Positions 7,560 through 11,570 of a stretch of DNA of 11,570 bases are shown here, piece after piece (position 1 is the first letter of the stretch; each line of letters starts with the position of its first letter). The stretch comes from JAIOTH01 sp964486685 (lineage in GTDB: Bacteria; Patescibacteriota; Patescibacteriia; UBA1558; S5-K13): contig CAZAOE010000028.1 in the NCBI GenBank assembly GCA_964486685.1, forward strand, positions 1-11,570. The letters run 5' to 3'. Under the pieces are notes generated by a model. The model ran no database searches and was not told the origin of the DNA. It saw only the letters and a list, made by a program, of their open reading frames with translations. The translations under genes and the position numbers were made by a program.

Positions 7560-8543
7560 CTACATTAATAAGTCTTTCGGTACTAATTCTTTCATCATAT
7601 CCATATATGCCCTGCCTTCTCCTGGCCATCTTGTATACACCCAATCAGGACATTGTCCGCAAATATCAGATTCAGAAAAATTATTTTTCAAGTGAGCTTC
7701 TCTTAATTTCTGCATATAATCTCCTTTCCATATTTCCTTAACCGTATGATTTTTAAAATCAGTTATTTGGGATTCGTGTTTCCAATCAGCAGGACAAAAA
7801 CCAATTGCACCATTTGGTGTCAAAACAAGACGCTCCCATGGATAAACGCATGGTTTTCTTGGAATCTTCTTAAAAACCTTATCCATTCTTAATTTTATTT
7901 CTTCTTTAGCTCCACCTGCTGAATGAAGTTTACGAATAACTACATAATCTATTCCTTTTTCTTTCCAAAATTTTTCAAAATCTAATGCTTCGTGCTTATT
8001 TAAGGGTTGTTCAACAAAACTTACTACCACTTTAGTCTTATAATGATACTTTTTTATAAGATTAATAAGTCCCAAAACATTAGCCCTCGTTATATTAAGA
8101 TCACCATTAACCCTAATTTTTGAATAAGTTTCATTCGTAAATGCATCAATACTAATATCAATAACATCCACACCAATATCAAGCAATTTTTTTGCTTTTG
8201 ATTCTGTTAAAAGCATTCCATTTGTTGTAACATTAATTTTTGTTTTTGAATTCTTACAAGCGTATTCAAGCATTTCTTCTATTTTAGGATGAATAAGAGT
8301 TTCTCCATGTGCCGTATATCTTAAGTATTGACAAATACCCAAACCATCTGTAGAGACTTCATCAATAAGCTTTTTATGTAACTCTATGTCTAAATTAGCT
8401 CCGCTAAAAGCCTTGGATTTAACAAATTCACTATGGGGACAATGAATACATGCAAGATTGCAGTATTGTGTTACATCAACGACAATCTGAGAGGGAAACT
8501 CTGAGCTCAAGTGTTTTTGGAAACCATATTTTTGATTTTTCAT
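7560..8543 (-). CDS. Radical SAM protein with C-terminal twitch/SPASM-type Fe-S motif
   Basis: This 327-residue protein has the canonical CX3CX2C motif at Cys28, Cys32 and Cys35 (QYCNLACIHCPH), which binds the radical SAM 4Fe-4S cluster. It then has HGETLIHP (79-86), the counterpart of the usual GGEPLLHP, VTTNGMLL (105-112) and SIDAFTNETYSKIR (131-144). A C-terminal set of four cysteines, Cys232, Cys250, Cys295 and Cys298, in the context PCVYPW, NGAIGFCPAD, KEIW and CGQC, is the layout of a twitch or SPASM-type domain carrying one auxiliary cluster. Twitch/SPASM enzymes include peptide modifiers and sugar-alcohol dehydrogenases such as BtrN. No precursor peptide gene is visible, so a small-molecule or sugar substrate is more likely. 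It lies between the WecF-like gene (16 bp upstream) and the divergent DegT gene (10 bp downstream). It ends in TAG. Reaction not determined. Confidence 0.88.
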   Translation of the reverse strand: MKNQKYGFQKHLSSEFPSQIVVDVTQYCNLACIHCPHSEFVKSKAFSGANLDIELHKKLIDEVSTDGLGICQYLRYTAHGETLIHPKIEEMLEYACKNSKTKINVTTNGMLLTESKAKKLLDIGVDVIDISIDAFTNETYSKIRVNGDLNITRANVLGLINLIKKYHYKTKVVVSFVEQPLNKHEALDFEKFWKEKGIDYVVIRKLHSAGGAKEEIKLRMDKVFKKIPRKPCVYPWERLVLTPNGAIGFCPADWKHESQITDFKNHTVKEIWKGDYMQKLREAHLKNNFSESDICGQCPDWVYTRWPGEGRAYMDMMKELVPKDLLM

Positions 8544-8559
8544 AATATTATGTTTAAAA

Positions 8560-9618
8560 TTATTCTTTATTTTGAAATATTTTACCCCAATCTTCTTTTA
8601 ATTTTTTCTCTGTAAAATTTTCTTTAACATTATCTATATTTTTTGATATTACATCATTCGGCATTTTTTGAAATAATTCGTTAAAATTCTTATTTAAACT
8701 ATAAACTTTTAATCCAAGATTGCTACAAAGTTTCCAAGAAGTAATATCGTCTCTTATATATACCTTTTTCCCTAGCCCGAGCAATATGATAATATTTCCA
8801 AGAGCTTGTTGTTCTTCATAACTAAATATTGCTATATCGATTTTAGCCAACAATTCTGAATATTTTTCAAAAGATACAAGTTCCTTTATCGGATTAAATT
8901 TATCGCCGAATATTTTAGTTCCTGCTTCTACTACTTTGTTTCTATAATCATCATTTCCATATGCAAGCGGGCATATAATTTCTATTGCTTTATTTTTATA
9001 TTTTTCTAATTTATTAAATACTTCTAAATGGTTAAGCGCAGGATCTGCTGAATTACCAACTTGTATATATATTTTCTCATTATCTCTCTTTACTTTAGAT
9101 AAATCAAGTTCTTTATATACAATGTTAGGATATAAAAATGAATAATAATATTTTCCTTTAACTTTATACCATTTTTGAGCCAATTTATAATCTTCTTTAA
9201 TAAATGCTATAATTCCGCTCATATTTCTTATAACAAATCCCCTCACTATCTCATATAAATTTAATTTAAAACTTTTCTTCCTAAATTTATATTGGTATAA
9301 ATCTACCCCAAAAACAACCCAATTACATTTTTTAAGTAACCATGGTTGTAAAAAGAATATTAATACTATTTCATAATCAATCAAGCCATGCAAAAATATT
9401 TTTTCACATCTGTATAGTTCCCGTATTAATGATAGTAAATCCTTAAAGTTTCTCGAGATTTTTTTTACATTCTCTCTTGAGTTAACTTTTCCGCTATTAG
9501 TTAAAATTAAAAATAAATGCTCCTTGGAATCAAAATTCTTGTTTATAAAATTAACATAAGGCTCAATAAATAGAACATAAGTAAATATATGCAAATATTT
9601 TATTTTATTTCTTTTCAT
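8560..9618 (-). CDS. wecF: GT56 glycosyltransferase, WecF/RffT-like (Fuc4N transferase)
   Basis: From the ATG at 9618 the protein has 352 residues, near the 359 I recall for E. coli WecF. A GTG at 9660 would add 14 residues and a 56-nt overlap with rfbB; the ATG gives a 14-nt overlap and begins directly at the first beta strand, so I chose it. Family-56 landmarks are FLHG (75-78), VFGVDLYQY (102-110, compare IWGADLYE in WecF), the donor-domain start VGNSADPALNH (187-197, compare VGNSGDRSNDH), and later CPLAYGNDDY with a following EAGTKIFGD block. WecF transfers Fuc4NAc from its dTDP donor to a lipid-linked disaccharide in enterobacterial common antigen synthesis. Co-occurrence with rfbA, rfbB and wecE supports a Fuc4N-derived donor here. 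Overall similarity is moderate, so donor N-substituent and acceptor may differ. Confidence 0.82.
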   Translation of the reverse strand: MKRNKIKYLHIFTYVLFIEPYVNFINKNFDSKEHLFLILTNSGKVNSRENVKKISRNFKDLLSLIRELYRCEKIFLHGLIDYEIVLIFFLQPWLLKKCNWVVFGVDLYQYKFRKKSFKLNLYEIVRGFVIRNMSGIIAFIKEDYKLAQKWYKVKGKYYYSFLYPNIVYKELDLSKVKRDNEKIYIQVGNSADPALNHLEVFNKLEKYKNKAIEIICPLAYGNDDYRNKVVEAGTKIFGDKFNPIKELVSFEKYSELLAKIDIAIFSYEEQQALGNIIILLGLGKKVYIRDDITSWKLCSNLGLKVYSLNKNFNELFQKMPNDVISKNIDNVKENFTEKKLKEDWGKIFQNKE

Positions 9619-10705
9619 ACATTCTCTTATAATATTCTTGATAATCTCCAGATATAACACTTTCTACCCAGTCTTGATTTTCAAAATACCATTTAATCGT
9701 TTTAATTATCCCATCTTCAAATTTCGTTTCAAAGGACCATCCAAATTCATTTTTTATTTTTGTAGAATCTACGGCGTATCTTTTATCATGCCCTTTTCTA
9801 TCTTTTACGTATTCTATCAAATTATAATTAATATTGGATAAATCAGTTTTTAAAACAGATCGATATTCTAAATTTTTCTTTATCAAATCTTTGATTTTAT
9901 CTATAAGAATTTTAACTATTTCTATATTCTGTTTTTCGTCACATCCGCCTATATTATATATTTCACCTAACTCACCTTTTTCTAAAACTAAATCTATTGC
10001 CTTGCAATGATCTTCAACATAAATCCAATCTCTAATATTCTTTCCATCTCCATAAATTGGTAAACCTTTTCCTTCCAATATATTTTTTATAATCAATGGA
10101 ATAAGTTTCTCCGGAAACTGATAAGGTCCATAATTATTTGAACATCTAGTGATGTTAGCTGGAAATTGATAAGTTTCTACATAAGCTCGTACAATCATAT
10201 CCGCACTAGCTTTTGAAGCCGAATAAGGCGAACGAGGAGCTACAGGCGTTAATTCTGTAAAATAACCAGTCTCACCTAAACTTCCATATACCTCATCTGT
10301 TGATATTTGTAAAAATTTCACACCTTCTTTATACAAACCATCATCTTTTTCCCAAAACTTTTTGGATATATCTAATAAATTTTGAGTCCCCAATATATTA
10401 GTTTGTAAAAATAATTGTGGATCTTCTATTGATCTGTCCACATGAGATTCAGCTGCAAAATTAATAACATAATCTATATCATTTTTTAAAAATATCTTAC
10501 TTACTAATTCTTTATCACATATATCGCCTTTAACAAAATTTATCTTATCCAATTCATTTTCAAGGGTTTTCAAATTCCCTGCATAAGTTAATTTATCTAA
10601 AACTATTAATTTGACACTAGCTTTATGTTTACTAATCATATACTTAACAAAATTCGCTCCTATAAACCCCGCTCCTCCCGTTATTAAATATGTTTTTATT
10701 TTCAT
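9605..10705 (-). CDS. rfbB: dTDP-glucose 4,6-dehydratase (RfbB/RmlB)
   Basis: The chosen ATG at 10705 gives a 366-residue protein starting MKIKTYLITGGAGFIGANFV, the standard N-terminus of RmlB. An in-frame ATG at 10762 would add 19 unrelated residues and a 38-nt overlap with rfbA. The NAD-binding Rossmann loop is GGAGFIG (10-16). The catalytic Thr136-Asp137-Glu138 triad (STDEVYG) and the Tyr161/Lys165 pair (YSASK) are intact, as are NFAAESHVDRS (82-92), RCSNNYGPYQFPEKLIPL and GDGKNIRDWIYVEDHC. The enzyme dehydrates dTDP-D-glucose to dTDP-4-keto-6-deoxy-D-glucose. Since no rfbC or rfbD is present in the window and wecE is, the product probably feeds the amino-sugar branch. It follows rfbA by 19 bp and overlaps the WecF-like gene by 14 nt. 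Confidence 0.96.
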   Translation of the reverse strand: MKIKTYLITGGAGFIGANFVKYMISKHKASVKLIVLDKLTYAGNLKTLENELDKINFVKGDICDKELVSKIFLKNDIDYVINFAAESHVDRSIEDPQLFLQTNILGTQNLLDISKKFWEKDDGLYKEGVKFLQISTDEVYGSLGETGYFTELTPVAPRSPYSASKASADMIVRAYVETYQFPANITRCSNNYGPYQFPEKLIPLIIKNILEGKGLPIYGDGKNIRDWIYVEDHCKAIDLVLEKGELGEIYNIGGCDEKQNIEIVKILIDKIKDLIKKNLEYRSVLKTDLSNINYNLIEYVKDRKGHDKRYAVDSTKIKNEFGWSFETKFEDGIIKTIKWYFENQDWVESVISGDYQEYYKRMYEKK

Positions 10706-10724
10706 ATTCTTTAGTAATAAATTC

Positions 10725-11570
10725 TTATAACATTTCTGAGACTCTAATAAGGTATTTCCCATAATCTGTTTTCAGTAATGGCTGTGCTAATTCTATTAAT
10801 TTTTCTTTATCAATATAACCCATTCCGTAAGCTATCTCTTCAATACAAGCAATATATAATCCTTGCCTATTTTGTATTGCTTCAACAAAATTTGAAGCTT
10901 GTAATAATCCTCTATGAGTACCTGTATCTAACCAAGCCGTACCTCTGCCGAATATTATAACGTTTAAAATATTTCTGTTTAAATATTCCTTTAAAACAGA
11001 TGTTATCTCTAACTCACCTCTTTGCGAAGGTTTAAGACTTTTAGCTATTTCAATTACATTATTATCACAAAAGTATAAACCGGGAATGGCATGGTTAGAT
11101 TTTGGATTTTGAGGTTTCTCTTCTATTGAAATTATTTTTCCACTAGAATTAAGCTCTATAACGCCAAATTCACTTGGATTATTAACATAATAACCAAATA
11201 TAGTCGCTCCCTTTTTAAATTCTTTTGCTTTTGTAAGCTGATCTATTAAATCAGTGCCATAAAACATATTGTCACCCAATATTAAGCATACATTATCTTG
11301 TCCTATAAATTTCTCCCCTATTATAAAAGCTTCTGGTATTCCCCTGGGTTCTTTCTGAGATTTATATTCAAATCTTAGTCCTAATTGGTTACCATCACCT
11401 AATAGTTCTTTATAGATTGGTAAATCCCTTTCTGTAGAAATAATTAAAATGTCCCTAATGCCTGTTAACATAAGAATTGACAATGGATAATAAATCATTG
11501 GCTTATCATATATAGGTAATAACTGCTTACTAATTCCTTTTGTTACAGGATAAAGCCTTGAACCACTTCC
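10725..11570 (-). CDS. rfbA: Glucose-1-phosphate thymidylyltransferase (RfbA/RmlA), 5' end cut by window edge
   Basis: The open frame continues in phase to the right edge, where it reads GSGSRLYPVTKGISKQLLPI, so only about 10 N-terminal residues are missing; an internal Met at 11498 is not the start. It shows the nucleotide-binding loop G-S-G-S-R-L-Y-P with the following SKQLLPIYDKPMIYYPLS, the LGDNMFYG metal/phosphate motif, EEKPQNPKSNHAIPGLYF, RGELEIT, GRGTAWLDTGTH and the C-terminal EEIAYGMGYI. All are standard for RmlA. The enzyme makes dTDP-D-glucose from glucose-1-phosphate and dTTP and is normally subject to feedback inhibition by the dTDP-sugar end product. It is the most upstream gene of the minus-strand operon visible here; any promoter lies beyond the right edge. 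The Ser in place of the common Thr in the G-T-R-L loop is a frequent natural variant. Confidence 0.96.
   Translation of the reverse strand, partial: GSGSRLYPVTKGISKQLLPIYDKPMIYYPLSILMLTGIRDILIISTERDLPIYKELLGDGNQLGLRFEYKSQKEPRGIPEAFIIGEKFIGQDNVCLILGDNMFYGTDLIDQLTKAKEFKKGATIFGYYVNNPSEFGVIELNSSGKIISIEEKPQNPKSNHAIPGLYFCDNNVIEIAKSLKPSQRGELEITSVLKEYLNRNILNVIIFGRGTAWLDTGTHRGLLQASNFVEAIQNRQGLYIACIEEIAYGMGYIDKEKLIELAQPLLKTDYGKYLIRVSEML

Noticed and set aside
7560..8543. Radical SAM protein as a peptide (RiPP) modifying enzyme
   Set aside because: The C-terminal cysteine set would allow it, but no small precursor gene, leader-binding domain or peptidase is nearby; the context is sugar biosynthesis.
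9619..9660. GTG start for the WecF-like protein adding 14 residues
   Set aside because: The extension lies wholly inside rfbB, gives a 56-nt overlap, and precedes the natural first beta strand; the ATG at 9618 gives a length close to WecF.
10706..10762. Upstream in-frame ATG for rfbB adding 19 residues
   Set aside because: The extra residues precede the standard RmlB N-terminus and overlap the rfbA 3' end; the ATG at 10705 fits the family.
9605..11570. Complete dTDP-rhamnose operon
   Set aside because: rfbA and rfbB are present but rfbC and rfbD are not in the window, and wecE follows, so an amino-sugar route is the better reading. Genes beyond the right edge could change this.

Overview
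The window is a stretch of a surface-polysaccharide (O-antigen or exopolysaccharide type) biosynthesis locus from an AT-rich bacterium. GC content looks to be around 30% by eye. Coding is dense, with gaps of 3 to 26 bp or short overlaps, and no intergenic stretch reaches 300 bp. Start codons mostly lack a clear Shine-Dalgarno sequence. TGA works as a normal stop (end of the WbqC gene), so the recoded Gly-TGA lineages are unlikely. The lineage cannot be fixed from this window; an uncultivated bacterial phylum, Patescibacteria or an AT-rich relative of better known groups all fit. I saw no rRNA, tRNA, CRISPR or insertion sequence.

Right part (about 3872-11570): eight minus-strand genes, transcribed from the right edge leftwards, form an apparent operon. 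In order they are rfbA (5' end cut by the window), rfbB, a WecF-like GT56 glycosyltransferase, a radical SAM protein with a C-terminal twitch/SPASM-type cysteine set, a divergent DegT-family PLP protein, a WbqC-family protein, wecE (rffA), and a TylF-type methyltransferase. RfbA, RfbB and WecE together convert glucose-1-phosphate to dTDP-4-amino-4,6-dideoxy-D-galactose (dTDP-Fuc4N). The WecF-like enzyme is the expected transferase for that sugar. The N-acetyltransferase WecD, which completes the enterobacterial pathway, is absent here, and a WbqC gene overlaps wecE by four bases instead. rfbC and rfbD are also absent, so the 4-keto sugar is probably directed to the amino sugar and not to rhamnose by the genes seen here.

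Left part (1-3845): one plus-strand GT-B glycosyltransferase (2547-3845) sits between minus-strand blocks. It is convergent with the operon above and divergent, with only 3 bp between start codons, from a minus-strand set of GT4 glycosyltransferase, Wzx-type flippase and the start of a UbiA-family prenyltransferase that runs off the left edge. This half assembles, modifies and exports the lipid-linked repeat unit. No Wzy polymerase, initiating sugar-phosphate transferase or chain-length regulator is visible.

The most interesting part is the radical SAM plus divergent DegT pair placed inside a Fuc4N pathway next to WbqC. It resembles the oxidation-then-transamination logic of BtrN/BtrS in butirosin synthesis and may create an unusual amino sugar or N-acyl group. 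That is inference, not shown by the sequence.
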